The notes: generated by a model not told the origin, from the sequence alone. A stretch of DNA of 64,000 nucleotides from Amycolatopsis saalfeldensis (GCF_900110575.1 NZ_FOEF01000018.1:1-64000); one strand, 5' to 3'. Shown: positions 29,090 to 37,246, counted from the stretch's first letter. Made by a program: numbers and translations.

Positions 29090-29495
29090 CTACCCCACCT
29101 CGTGGGCACCGCGCCGGTCGCTTGTGGTACTGGCCTGGTCCGTCGCCGCACTCCTGCTGGTGGGCGCGGTGACCGACCTGGTCTTCGGCGACGGCAAGGG
29201 CGCGGTGCTGCTGGGCGTTGCGATGCTGGCCGTCGGCGGGTTCGCCGTCCACTGGAGCCTCGTGCGGCCGCGCCTGGCCGTCGACGCCGAGGGCCTGGTG
29301 GCCCGCACACTCGGCGGCACCCACCGGCTGCCCTGGGCCGGCACCACGACCCAATTGCGCACCACCCGCCGGATGGGCCGCGACGGCGTGACGCTGGAAC
29401 TGGAGCACGGCGACCAGCTCTACGTCTTCGGTCGCCTCGACCTCGGCGAGGACCCCCGTGACGTGATGGACGTCCTCAGCGCCCTGCGCCGGTGA
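29082..29495 (+). CDS. PH (bPH2-like) domain membrane protein
   Basis: 137 residues from GTG 29082 (DNYPTSWAPRRSL). Two transmembrane helices (about 14-33 and 40-58) are followed by a small beta-rich PH-like domain (LAVDAEGLVARTL, HRLPWAGTTTQLR, VTLELEHGDQLYVFGRLDLG). This resembles the short PH proteins next to crgA in other actinobacteria. Function unknown. A DnaA box covers its start codon. Confidence 0.8.
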   Translation: MDNYPTSWAPRRSLVVLAWSVAALLLVGAVTDLVFGDGKGAVLLGVAMLAVGGFAVHWSLVRPRLAVDAEGLVARTLGGTHRLPWAGTTTQLRTTRRMGRDGVTLELEHGDQLYVFGRLDLGEDPRDVMDVLSALRR

Positions 29496-30453
29496 AGAAA
29501 CAGCTGTAGTCCGACCCGATCCCCTGGACCTGCTGGAACATGCAGTCAACGGGCGGAATCTGCGTGCCTCGGTAGATCACCAGGCCAACGAGCGCGACCA
29601 CCAGGATCGCTGCCCCGATCGCCTGCCAGCGCACGCGGTCGCGCTCCGGCGCGTACAAGAACGCGACGGCGACCAGCGCACCCGTGACCAGGCCGCCCAC
29701 GTGCGCGAGGATCGAGATGTTCGGGATCGAGAACGTGATGTAGGCGTTGATCGCCAGGTTGATCAACAAGCTGGACGGGTTCAGCTTGAGCTTCAGCACA
29801 ATGACCGCGTAGGCGCCCAGCAGCCCGAACAGCGCACCCGACGCGCCCGCCGAGGCCCTGCCGGGCGCGTCGAACAGCAGCACCGCCGTGGACGCGCCGA
29901 GCATCGAGATGAAGTACAGCGCGGTGTAGCGCGCCTTGCCGAACACCTGCTCCAGGGCGCGGCCCATCATCCACAGCGAGAACATGTTCGCCGCGATATG
30001 GATGGGCCCGTAGTGGAAGAAGCCAGAGGTGAAGATCCGCCACCACTCGCCGCCGCCGAGGGTGGGATACGCCTGAAGCTGGCCGAGCAGGGACAGCTGG
30101 GAATTACCGTTGTCGAACAGGCTCTTGGCCTGGACCACGGTGATCAGGAAGATCAGCACGTTCACCGCGAGCAGCGTGGTGGTGACCACCACGGAGTTCG
30201 ACGGCCGCGCGCCGGCGATGGTGCGGGCGCCCATGCCGGAGTCCTGGTACGAGCGGTGCTGCTGGCGCTGCTGCCGCGTGCCGGTGTGCACGCAGTCGGT
30301 GCACTGGAAGCCGACGGCGGCTTCGCGCAGGCAATCCGGGCAGGCCGGACGTCCGCAGCGCGCGCAGCTCAGACCGGTCGGGCGGTTCGGGTGCCACCAG
30401 CAACCGGGCTGCGGGGCCTGGGGGTAGGCGGAGGGATTCGGCGGTTGGTTCAC
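29476..30453 (-). CDS. Rhomboid-family intramembrane serine protease
   Basis: 325 residues. The N-terminus has a zinc-finger-like B-box segment (CWWHPNRPTGLSCARCGRPACPDC... CTDC). Then a rhomboid core of six or seven transmembrane helices, with HIAANMFSLWMMG (oxyanion His/Asn), GASGALFGLLGAY (catalytic Ser) and ILAHVGGLVTG (catalytic His). It cleaves membrane proteins within the bilayer. It overlaps the PH-domain gene (convergent) by 20 bp. Homologs with the same N-terminal zinc region are common in actinobacteria. Confidence 0.92.
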   Translation of the reverse strand: MNQPPNPSAYPQAPQPGCWWHPNRPTGLSCARCGRPACPDCLREAAVGFQCTDCVHTGTRQQRQQHRSYQDSGMGARTIAGARPSNSVVVTTTLLAVNVLIFLITVVQAKSLFDNGNSQLSLLGQLQAYPTLGGGEWWRIFTSGFFHYGPIHIAANMFSLWMMGRALEQVFGKARYTALYFISMLGASTAVLLFDAPGRASAGASGALFGLLGAYAVIVLKLKLNPSSLLINLAINAYITFSIPNISILAHVGGLVTGALVAVAFLYAPERDRVRWQAIGAAILVVALVGLVIYRGTQIPPVDCMFQQVQGIGSDYSCFFTGAGR

Positions 30454-30490
30454 GATGCCACCAACCTACCGAAATCCCTCCGGACCGGCC

Positions 30491-31015
30491 TCAGGCCTCG
30501 ACGGTGACCTTCTCGATGACGATGTCGGACAGCGGACGGTCCGCCGGGCCGGTCGCCGCACGCCCGATCGCGTCGACGACGGTGCGGGACTCCTGGTCCG
30601 CCACCTCGCCGAAGATCGTGTGCTTGAAGTTCAGGTGCGTCGTCGGCGCGACGGTGATGAAGAACTGCGAGCCGTTGGTGCCGGGCCCGGCGTTCGCCAT
30701 CGCCAGCAGGTACGGCTTGTTGAACTGCAGCTCCGGGTGGAACTCGTCGCCGAACTTGTAGCCGGGGCCGCCGCGGCCGGTGCCGGTCGGGTCACCGCCC
30801 TGGAGCATGAAGCCGTCGATGACCCGGTGGAAGATCGAGCCGTCGTAGAAGGGGCCGGAGTTCGTCCCCTGCGCGTTCGGCTGCGTGTACTCCTTGGAGC
30901 CGTCGGCCAGCCCCACGAAGTTCGCGACCGTCTTCGGCGCGTGGTCGGGGAACAGGTTCACGTGGATGTCACCCTGATTGGTGTGCAGGGTGGCCTTACG
31001 GGCGCTTTCAGTCAC
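30491..31015 (-). CDS. ppiA: Peptidyl-prolyl cis-trans isomerase A (cyclophilin)
   Basis: 174 residues from GTG 31015 (TESARKATLHTNQGDI), the family start; the long frame to 31669 is a shadow. The cyclophilin core has FHRVIDGFMLQGGDPTGTG (active Arg), NAGPGTNGSQFFITV and HTIFGEV. It is cytoplasmic, assisting proline isomerisation in folding. The ppiA position near gyrA is conserved in mycobacteria. Confidence 0.94.
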   Translation of the reverse strand: MTESARKATLHTNQGDIHVNLFPDHAPKTVANFVGLADGSKEYTQPNAQGTNSGPFYDGSIFHRVIDGFMLQGGDPTGTGRGGPGYKFGDEFHPELQFNKPYLLAMANAGPGTNGSQFFITVAPTTHLNFKHTIFGEVADQESRTVVDAIGRAATGPADRPLSDIVIEKVTVEA

Positions 31016-31044
31016 GCGGCCATCGTGCCATCCCTTCGCACATT

Positions 31045-31070
31045 TGGGGGGTTCAGGGGGCTTCGCCCGG
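31045..31070. repeat. REP-like GGGGGTTCAGGGGGC element
   Basis: GGGGGGTTCAGGGGGCTTCGCCC resembles the elements at 7512 and 36538 (GGGGGTCCGGGGGC...GCCC). Located between divergent ppiA and the Lys/Ala-rich gene. Confidence 0.4.
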
Positions 31071-31220
31071 CGGATGTGACCCGTCCGACTGCAGGAAGAG
31101 GCCCATTTCCGAGGTTTCGGCGATTCCCGAACGGGGAAGGCACAGCGGTACGCCGGGAAAAAGGGCACGATAGGTTGCAGGCAACAGAGCAGTACCACAA
31201 CGATTGATGAGGTGAAGGCC

Positions 31221-31829
31221 ATGACCCGGGCCGCAGATTCCGTGGAGTCCGGCACGCTCGGCCTGCGCAAGCGAGCCACCGAAGCGGGCAGGGCGGGGGC
31301 GGAGGCAGCCGCCAAGGCTGCGGAAGCCGGCGCCGAGGAGTTCGCGAAGCAGAGCCGCCGGGCGCGCAAGAAGCTGGCGAAGAAGACCGAGCTGACCCGC
31401 AAGGAGCTCAAGAAGAGCTCGGCCGCGGCACGCAAGGAGGCGCTGGCCCGCGTCGCCGAGCTGAAGAAGCCCGGTCGCAAGGCGAAGAAGGCGGCCATCA
31501 AGGCGGCCAAGTCCGCCGGCGAGTCGAAGCGCCGCGGCAAGAAGGACTTCAAGAGCGCGAAGAAGGACTTCCGGGCCGCGCTGGTCGAGGCGAAGTCCGC
31601 GGCCAAGGGCACCCGCAAGCGTCGTCGCTGGCCGTGGCTGCTGGGCCTCGGCGCGGTCGCCGTCGGCACGGCGGTGGTGCTGAAGTCGCGTCAGCAGGAG
31701 CCGCCGGTCGCCCCGGCCCCGCCGAAGGCGACGCCGCCGGCACCCCCGGCCAAGCCCGCCGCCGAAGCCAAGCCGTCCCCGACGGCGAACGGCAAGGCGC
31801 CGAGCACGCCGGCCGAGAAGAAGAACTGA
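31221..31829 (+). CDS. Lys/Ala-rich membrane-anchored protein
   Basis: 202 residues from ATG 31221, with GAGGTGAAGG just upstream (GTG 31212 is an alternative). Residues 20-135 are histone-H1-like, full of Ala, Lys and Glu (ARKKLAKKTELTRKELKK), probably a helical basic rod. A helix WPWLLGLGAVAVGTAVVL lies near 143-160, then a Pro/Ala tail to the C-terminus. I do not recognise the family. Basic rods of this type can bind nucleic acid or teichoic polymers; this is only a thought. Confidence 0.72.
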   Translation: MTRAADSVESGTLGLRKRATEAGRAGAEAAAKAAEAGAEEFAKQSRRARKKLAKKTELTRKELKKSSAAARKEALARVAELKKPGRKAKKAAIKAAKSAGESKRRGKKDFKSAKKDFRAALVEAKSAAKGTRKRRRWPWLLGLGAVAVGTAVVLKSRQQEPPVAPAPPKATPPAPPAKPAAEAKPSPTANGKAPSTPAEKKN

Positions 31830-31839
31830 CCCGCCCGCG

Positions 31840-31873
31840 AAGAGGGCCCCGGGATCGCTCCCGGGGCCCTCTT
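31840..31873. terminator. bidirectional hairpin terminator
   Basis: A perfect 15-bp stem (AAGAGGGCCCCGGGA and complement) with a TCGC loop between convergent genes ending at 31829 and 31891. Confidence 0.85.
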
Positions 31874-31890
31874 GCGTTCGCTCAGGTCGA

Positions 31891-32343
31891 TCAGACCGCG
31901 GCGGCGTGCTTGTCGATCAGCTGGCCGAGGCGGGGCAGCGCCTCCTCGACGTTCTTCTTGCCGTTCGGGCGCAGCTTCGAGTAGACCTTCTTGATGCTGT
32001 CACGGCTGCTGCGGTCCGCACGGCTGTCCGTGACGGTCAGCAGCGCGTCGGAGGCCTCGTCCGAGCGGCTGGTCAGGTAGGCACCGAAGTCGTTGCCGCC
32101 CTTGGCCTTGAAGTCGCCGTAGAAGGGCTCGAGCGCACCGGCGAAGTCGTCCAGCAGCGTGTCGACCGCGGACGGGATGATGCCCGGCTTGATCTTCTTG
32201 ACCGCGGCGAAGCCGGTCTTCACCACGGCGCCGGAGACCCCGCCCTTGTCGGACACCTCGGCGTCCACGAGGCCTTCGAGGTCGGTCACGACCGTCGGGC
32301 GACGGCTGGAGTCGAGCAGGATTTCCTTGAGGGTGTCAGCCAC
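31891..32343 (-). CDS. Conserved actinobacterial protein (DUF6918-like)
   Basis: 150 residues. The start LKEILLDSSRRPTVVTDLEGLVDAEV, then GFAAVKKIKPGII, DFGAYLTSRSDEASDALLTVTD and a C-terminal PRLGQLIDKHA match the pattern I remember for a helical DUF common in Corynebacteriales and Pseudonocardiales. There is no signal peptide or membrane helix and no known role. It is transcribed alone, with the DUF2020 gene 136 bp upstream. Confidence 0.7.
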   Translation of the reverse strand: MADTLKEILLDSSRRPTVVTDLEGLVDAEVSDKGGVSGAVVKTGFAAVKKIKPGIIPSAVDTLLDDFAGALEPFYGDFKAKGGNDFGAYLTSRSDEASDALLTVTDSRADRSSRDSIKKVYSKLRPNGKKNVEEALPRLGQLIDKHAAAV

Positions 32344-32479
32344 GAATCTTGTCCTTGTCGTCGAATGGCGAAGTGCATGTGGTGCCGGACGGGCACCCGC
32401 CCGCGCGAGTGCTCCAGGCCTGCGCGTGACGCACAGGGTAATACAAGATCAACTTCACTCACCCGTGTGGAGGCATTAC

Positions 32480-33010
32480 TCAGAGCTTCAGGGCAGCGAT
32501 AGCATTTTTCGCCACTTTGCGTGCCTTGATGCTCTGCTTCTGGTTACTCGTCACGATGACGGCGGCGTCACCTTTCGAGACGGCGTACACCACCCCGTCA
32601 CCGGAGGGCTGGTAGCCGCCCTTCCACCCCGCGGGGTCCGAAGCCGGGTTGGACGTGTCGATCGGCGCGACCTTGTTGACCAGCGCCGTCGCGACGTCCG
32701 CCTTGCCGACGTACACCTGCACGGTCAGCTGCAGATGCCCGTCGGGCCGGTAGAAGAAGCAGGCGGGGTGGGGCTTGTCGTCCGACACCCGCACCTTCGA
32801 CACGTGCTGGCCGTTCGCGTCCTCCACCGCCAGGCTGTTCAGGTACGGGCAGTCGGCCGTCTTCGCGGGCTGCGGGTCGGGCGGCAGGCCCGCCGACGCC
32901 GAGCCGGTCGCCGAGGTGGGGGCGGGCGCGGGCGTGCCCGAAATCTGGGTCGACGCTCCGCAGCCGGCGAGGAGCACCAGGGCGGGCGCGAGAACGAGGA
33001 TTCGTCGCAT
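32480..33010 (-). CDS. DUF2020-family lipoprotein
   Basis: 176 residues from ATG 33010. A signal peptide with lipobox LLAGC (Cys at 17) precedes a Pro/Ser/Thr-rich linker and then a folded domain starting CPYLNSLAVEDANGQHV, with ACFFYRPDGHLQLTV, APIDTSNPASDPAGWKGG and VIVTSNQKQSIKARKVA. This is the DUF2020 pattern. Exported and lipid-anchored; function unknown. A five-codon upstream extension (TTG) would spoil the signal peptide. Confidence 0.85.
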   Translation of the reverse strand: MRRILVLAPALVLLAGCGASTQISGTPAPAPTSATGSASAGLPPDPQPAKTADCPYLNSLAVEDANGQHVSKVRVSDDKPHPACFFYRPDGHLQLTVQVYVGKADVATALVNKVAPIDTSNPASDPAGWKGGYQPSGDGVVYAVSKGDAAVIVTSNQKQSIKARKVAKNAIAALKL

Positions 33011-33131
33011 GGCGGGCACAGTCAATCATGTCCGCCTCATACGGGAGTGAAGGCCGAAGCTGACCGGGGCGTCCTGGTCGGGCGTGCGACGATATCCGGG
33101 CGGTCACGCCATTTCCAGGAGGTCGGGAGAG

Positions 33132-34031
33132 TTGCTCACGCCGGAGCAGTACCTGCAGGTGGTGGCCGAGCGCGTCCAGCGCAGCGGCGGCTGGCTCAGC
33201 AGCGTCCAGATCGGCCCGACGACGGCCGTGGTCGGGCTCTTCACCGAATCGATCATGCTGTCCACGATGAACTACTGCGTGGTGGCCGCCGCGTACCCGG
33301 ACATCACCGCGCAGACGCTGTCCCAGTTCACCGGGCTGGCCACCCAGCACGCCCGCGCGAACGTGCAGGGCACCGTCGGCTGGACGGCCGCCTCGGTGGT
33401 CATCGCCGGCCTCGTCGGCCGCGTGTACCCGGACGCCGCCCAACTCGCCGCGGCCAAGACGACCAACCAGTTCGGCGGCGAGACCCGCATGGTCGCGATC
33501 GACCCCACCGGCCCGCGCTACGCCTGGATCGGCGGCAAACTGTGGGGCGCCGCCGTCCAAGGCGCGGTGAACGCGAAGCTGCAGTTCTGCTTCCCGGAGC
33601 CGGTGGAGGCCTACCAGCAGCTGCAATGGCAGGCGAGCCAGCCGGCCGGCGGGTATCCGCAGCAGCCTGGAATGGCTGGTGGGGCGGCGGGTTACCCGGG
33701 GCAGCAGCAAGTTCCGCCCGGGCAGCCCGGTTATCCGGGGCAGCAGGGTCCGTCCGGTTACCCGGCGCAGCAGCAAGTACCGCCCGCACAGCCCGGTCCC
33801 GGTTACCCGGGGCAGCAGCAGGTACCGCCCGCGCAATCCGGTCCCGGTTACCCGCAGCAGCAGGTTCCGCCCGGGCAACCCAGCGGCCCCCAGCCCGGTC
33901 CCGGCGGTTTCCCCGGCCGGCAGATCCCGCCCGGTGAGCAGCCGCAGACCGCGCCGCCGCCCGCGGCCGGGCCGCCCGGGCCGCAGCCGCCGCACTACCC
34001 GCCGCCGGGCCATCCGCCGTACGGTCGGTGA
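33132..34031 (+). CDS. Protein with unknown N-terminal domain and Pro/Gln/Gly repeats
   Basis: About 299 residues from TTG 33132, chosen because AGGAGGT lies eight bases upstream. Residues 1-165 (LTPEQYLQVVAERVQRSGGW... QGTVGWTAASVVIAGLVG) look globular with no family I recognise. From 170 on there is a low-complexity tail of GYPGQQQVPPGQP-like units of 12-16 residues. No signal peptide. It ends one base before the pdxH ATG, so the two are probably co-transcribed. Confidence 0.7.
   Translation: MLTPEQYLQVVAERVQRSGGWLSSVQIGPTTAVVGLFTESIMLSTMNYCVVAAAYPDITAQTLSQFTGLATQHARANVQGTVGWTAASVVIAGLVGRVYPDAAQLAAAKTTNQFGGETRMVAIDPTGPRYAWIGGKLWGAAVQGAVNAKLQFCFPEPVEAYQQLQWQASQPAGGYPQQPGMAGGAAGYPGQQQVPPGQPGYPGQQGPSGYPAQQQVPPAQPGPGYPGQQQVPPAQSGPGYPQQQVPPGQPSGPQPGPGGFPGRQIPPGEQPQTAPPPAAGPPGPQPPHYPPPGHPPYGR
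33660..33900 (+). repeat. coding repeats GYPGQQQVPP(A/G)QP
   Basis: At least five imperfect units of about 36-48 bp (GGTTACCCGGGGCAGCAGCA-like) encode Pro/Gln/Gly repeats in the C-terminal tail of the preceding gene. Confidence 0.8.
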
Positions 34032-34032
34032 C

Positions 34033-34671
34033 ATGGTTTCGCTGCGCGGCTGGCCGTCCTTCCCGGCCGAACTCCCCGGCTTCGACCCCGACACGGCACC
34101 GGACTCCCCGGAAGACCTCTTCCTGACCTGGCTCACCGAGGCCGGCGAGCACGTGCTGGCCCCGCACGCCGTCACACTGTCCACAGTGGATGAAGAGGGC
34201 GCCCCCGACGCGCGGGTGGTGATCCTCAAGGACGTCGGCCCGGGCGGCTGGGCCGTCGCGACCAGCTCGGAAAGCCCGAAGGGACTGCAGCTCAAGGAAA
34301 ACCCCCGCGCCGCGTTGACGTTCTTCTGGCCGGGGCGAGGCCGTCAAGTTCGCGTGCGCGGCACCGTCACCCCGGCCACGCGCGAAGTCTCCGACGAAGA
34401 CTTCCTCGCGCGCCCGCCCGCCTCACGCGTCGAGGCTTTCATCGGCCACCAGTCGGAAGTCCTCACCGACCCGGAGAAGCTCACCGAGGCGGCCACCGCG
34501 GCTGAGCGTTGGGTCGAGGAAAACCCCGACACCGCACCGGAAACGTGGACGCGCTACCTCCTCGTGCCCACGGTCGTCGAGTTCTGGCAGGCGAGCCACG
34601 ACCGCCGCCACCTCCGTCTCCGCTACCTGCGCGAGGACGAAGGCTGGACGCGCGAACGACTCTGGCCGTGA
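34033..34671 (+). CDS. pdxH: Pyridoxamine 5'-phosphate oxidase family protein
   Basis: 212 residues from ATG 34033. FMN-binding split-barrel pattern: PHAVTLSTVDEEGAPDARVVILKDV, SSESPKGLQLKENPRAALTFFW, RQVRVRGTV, and the C-terminal PdxH dimer region EFWQASHDRRHLRLRY and ERLWP. It oxidises pyridoxine or pyridoxamine phosphate to PLP. The C-terminal R.L.P motif is intact, so real PdxH activity is likely, although some homologs of this length act on other substrates. Confidence 0.85.
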   Translation: MVSLRGWPSFPAELPGFDPDTAPDSPEDLFLTWLTEAGEHVLAPHAVTLSTVDEEGAPDARVVILKDVGPGGWAVATSSESPKGLQLKENPRAALTFFWPGRGRQVRVRGTVTPATREVSDEDFLARPPASRVEAFIGHQSEVLTDPEKLTEAATAAERWVEENPDTAPETWTRYLLVPTVVEFWQASHDRRHLRLRYLREDEGWTRERLWP

Positions 34672-34675
34672 CGCT

Positions 34676-35524
34676 TCAGCCGCGCCGGCTCCAGAAGTCG
34701 TGCGGCGTGCGTCCCGGATGGAAGCCGCACGACTCGACGAGGGCGGCCGCGTCCGCGAAGCCGTGGCCCACCAGCCCCGGCTCGTGCGCGTCACTGCCGA
34801 ACGCCACGGCCCCGCCGCCGATTTCGAACCACCAGCGCACGATTTCCCTTGGCAGCGGGACTTTTGTGTTGACTTCCAGCACCCGCCCGCTGTCGGCGAG
34901 GGCACGCAGCACCGTGCGGAACTCCTCCTCGAAGTCCCCCGCCTCGAACGGCGGCTGCTCGGCAGGCCACGACCGCAAGCCGTAGTCGATGTGCGCCAGC
35001 ACGGCGAAGTCCGCTGTGGACTCGACGAGGTCGAGCACCTCGGCGAGGTACGCGCGCATCACGTCGGCAGGCGGACGGTGGGAGATGACGCTCAGCTCGT
35101 GGTGGTGCTCGCCGTCCGGCAGTGAATGCACGGAACCGAGCACCCGCTCGAAGTCGTGCGCCGCCAGGAGCGCGTCGGCACGGTCGCGGTGCCAATGCGG
35201 CTCGCTCAGCTCGACACCGGACAGGATGCGCAGGTCGGGGAACCGTTCGCGGCACTCCTGCACCGCCGCCAGGTACCCGTCGACGTCGAGGTCCGGCGGC
35301 TCCAGCACCCCGTCGGGCCGCAGCCGCACGCGGAAGTGCTCGGGCAGGTGCGGCCGGATCGGCTCGGGGATCAGCCACGGCGTGAGGTCGGCGTGCTCGG
35401 TGAAAGCCAGCGACGGCAAGCCGAGTTCCAGCGCCCGCTCGCACGAGCGGACCATCGAGCCGGTGACGGTGTCCCAGGACCACTCGGTGTGCACGTGACC
35501 GTCCGGCGGCAGGGGCCTCAGCAC
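34676..35524 (-). CDS. PHP-domain phosphoesterase (histidinol-phosphatase-like)
   Basis: 282 residues from GTG 35524, overlapping the upstream gene by 7 bp. Metal-binding PHP motifs: DGHVHTEWS, EHADL, GVELSEPHWH, VLGSVHSL, HIDYG and a late FGSDAHEPG. The family hydrolyses phosphate esters, including histidinol phosphate. The frame further upstream belongs to the shadow of the neighbouring gene. No his genes are in the window, so the substrate is open. Confidence 0.85.
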   Translation of the reverse strand: MLRPLPPDGHVHTEWSWDTVTGSMVRSCERALELGLPSLAFTEHADLTPWLIPEPIRPHLPEHFRVRLRPDGVLEPPDLDVDGYLAAVQECRERFPDLRILSGVELSEPHWHRDRADALLAAHDFERVLGSVHSLPDGEHHHELSVISHRPPADVMRAYLAEVLDLVESTADFAVLAHIDYGLRSWPAEQPPFEAGDFEEEFRTVLRALADSGRVLEVNTKVPLPREIVRWWFEIGGGAVAFGSDAHEPGLVGHGFADAAALVESCGFHPGRTPHDFWSRRG

Positions 35525-36426
35525 GGCGCCGCCGGGTCGAGCCGGGAATTGGCCTTGAGCACGGAAATCGCGGCAACGGTGGCGTAACCGCGCCATTCGA
35601 GCGTGGCCGCGGGCGAGTAGCTGGCGAACACGACGGGCCAGCCGCCGTCGTCCTGCTGGCGTGCTTCGAGGGCGTCGAGCTCGGTTTCGACGGCCTGGTT
35701 GTCGAAGAGCTTCCGCGCCGGCCCGGGCGCCGGGGCGAAGTCGAGCGGGCGCATGAACTCGTCGTCCGCCCCGCCCGCGACGTGGAGGATTCCGTTGTCG
35801 GGCAGGAACTTCCCGAGGTGGTCCAGCAGTTCGTCCGCCTCCGGGCGGGTGGCGTGCGCCGCGTCGAGGAAACGGATCGCGAACGAAAGCTCGATGGCGT
35901 GCGGCGCGCTGTCGACCCGCCGAATGGCTTCGAGGCAGGTCTCGGTCGCCGCGGTCAGCCACGGGTGCTTCGCGACGGCCTGATCGTGCGCGGCGACCCG
36001 CAGCGCCGTGCCGGCGACAAAAGCCGTGCTCTGCAAGGAAAACGTCGGCGCCGACTGCAGCCAGAAGGGAGCGCACCCGGCGGGGTCGGCCACGGGGAAC
36101 GCGAACGGCAGCCCACCGCCCGGCAGCGAAACGGACTCCAGCCAGTCGCACAGCTCGGCCGCCAGCGGCGTGGCCGTCGGCGCGACCTGCTCGAAGACCT
36201 CGAACGCGTGCAACGCCCCACCCGGCTGGCTCTCCGGCGCGCGCAGGTCAGGCTCGAGCCCCCAGCCGTACCCGCCATCGACGTTCCGATACCCCTCGAC
36301 GGCCGCGAGCACCGCCTGCGGCTCCGTCTCCCCGGTAAGCAGTTCGAACCGCCGCCGGTCGAGCACCCGGGCGTGCGTGGCGAGGAAGGAGGCGGCGGCG
36401 TTCAGGTTCACAGTCACGTTGTTCAC
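35518..36426 (-). CDS. Terpene-cyclase-like alpha-barrel protein (prenyltransferase/squalene-oxidase repeat-like)
   Basis: 302 residues from GTG 36426 (GTG 36417 is possible). There are two QW-like motifs, YRNVDGGYGWGLEPDL near 45-60 and RQQDDGGWPVVFASYSP near 263-280, in a mainly helical protein. This is typical of alpha/alpha-barrel proteins related to squalene cyclases and prenyltransferases, but the DxDD catalytic motif is not seen, so it is probably not an active cyclase. It shares an operon with the PHP gene. Function unknown. Confidence 0.75.
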   Translation of the reverse strand: MNNVTVNLNAAASFLATHARVLDRRRFELLTGETEPQAVLAAVEGYRNVDGGYGWGLEPDLRAPESQPGGALHAFEVFEQVAPTATPLAAELCDWLESVSLPGGGLPFAFPVADPAGCAPFWLQSAPTFSLQSTAFVAGTALRVAAHDQAVAKHPWLTAATETCLEAIRRVDSAPHAIELSFAIRFLDAAHATRPEADELLDHLGKFLPDNGILHVAGGADDEFMRPLDFAPAPGPARKLFDNQAVETELDALEARQQDDGGWPVVFASYSPAATLEWRGYATVAAISVLKANSRLDPAAPC

Positions 36427-36537
36427 GGTGACACGGCGGCGGGTCGGGTGTCTTGAACAGTTCGGTCATCCCGAGCCTGGAAACACCCTCAGAAGTGTGG
36501 ACCTTGCGGGTCCTTACTCGAACAAGGTGACCACCGC

Positions 36538-36590
36538 TGGGGGTCCGGGGGCGAAGCCCTCCGGGCGGGGCCTGGGGGTTGCACCCCCAG
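36538..36590. repeat. REP-like GGGGGTCCGGGGGC element with adjoining hairpin
   Basis: GGGGGTCCGGGGGCGAAGCCCTCCGG-like sequence (same first 15 bases as at 7511), next to CTGGGGGTTGCACCCCCAG, a 7-bp hairpin. It lies about 60 bp from the 3' end of tRNA-Ala. Confidence 0.55.
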
Positions 36591-36604
36591 AAAACACTAC
36601 GAGC

Positions 36605-36637
36605 GAGGAAGGTCCGCGCTTTCTGCGGACATTCCTC
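36605..36637 (-). terminator. hairpin terminator of tRNA-Ala
   Basis: A 13-bp stem (GAGGAAGGTCCGC against GAGGAATGTCCGC) with a GCTTTCT loop, 14 bases past the tRNA-Ala 3' end. Confidence 0.7.
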
Positions 36638-36650
36638 ACTCACGAGCGTG

Positions 36651-36723
36651 TGGAGCTGAGGGGAATCGAACCCCTGACCCCCGCCTTGCAAAGGCGGTGC
36701 TCTACCAATTGAGCTACAGCCCC
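36651..36723 (-). tRNA. tRNA-Ala (TGC anticodon)
   Basis: The minus strand folds as a 73-nt tRNA: acceptor GGGGCTG/CAGCTCC with discriminator A, D arm GCTCAATTGGTAGAGC, anticodon stem CCGCC/GGCGG with loop TTTGCAA (anticodon TGC), and T arm AGGGGTTCGATTCCCCT. CCA is not encoded. Confidence 0.96.
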
Positions 36724-36759
36724 GGGTACGGGCGGCGAGAACCGCCGCCCGTCCGAAGG

Positions 36760-36933
36760 TCAGTTGTGCGAGGCGTCCGTGGCCTTGGCCGGCGTGGTGC
36801 CGTTCGCCGAGACCGGGCCCGTGGGAGCCGTGGCTTCACGCCACAGGTCAGCCTCGGCCTTGGCCGCCTTGTTGCGCTTGACGACGAACAGAACGCCGCC
36901 CGCGACGACCGCGAGTGCCAACAGCTTCTTCAC
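36760..36933 (-). CDS. DLW-39 family small membrane protein
   Basis: 57 residues from GTG 36933 with a run of G upstream as ribosome site. It starts KKLLALAVVAGGVLFVVKRN, one transmembrane helix, followed by AEADLWREAT, the DLW motif that names the family, then a Thr/Ala tail. It is conserved near gyrA and tRNA-Ala in actinobacteria. Function unknown. Confidence 0.85.
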   Translation of the reverse strand: MKKLLALAVVAGGVLFVVKRNKAAKAEADLWREATAPTGPVSANGTTPAKATDASHN

Positions 36934-37020
36934 CTGAAGCCCCCTTCTTCGACTTGCCGAGTTACCCCACGATGCTACTGCACCCGCCGAGCGCCCAGCC
37001 CGCCGGTTCCCAGCCCCCTG

Positions 37021-37034
37021 GTTCCACGTGGAAC
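37021..37034. promoter_or_regulatory. parS-like palindrome (single, about 16.5 kb from the parS cluster)
   Basis: GTTCCACGTGGAAC is a perfect 14-bp palindrome with the parS core CACGTG and differs from GTTTCACGTGAAAC only at two symmetric positions. It lies in the gene-free gap between DLW-39 and tRNA-Ile. Confidence 0.55.
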
Positions 37035-37198
37035 ACGGGCGACCCACGTCACCCCCGACCCGGAATACCGACCCCCGCCCCACCGTTGAACCAGGTGGTC
37101 GCGAGCCGACCGCCACACACCCAGCCCTGCCGGCACTTCTCTTCCCGGCAGGGCTGACCCATACCCGGGCCATGGTGCTCGGCCCCGGAAACGAAGAA

Positions 37199-37238
37199 AC
37201 CCGGTCACGTTTGCGCTTCTCAGCAAACATGACCGGGT
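37199..37238 (-). terminator. hairpin terminator of tRNA-Ile
   Basis: A 16-bp stem with one mismatch (ACCCGGTCACGTTTGC and partner) and an 8-base loop, directly beyond the 3' end of tRNA-Ile. Confidence 0.8.
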
Positions 37239-37246
37239 CGATCGGG

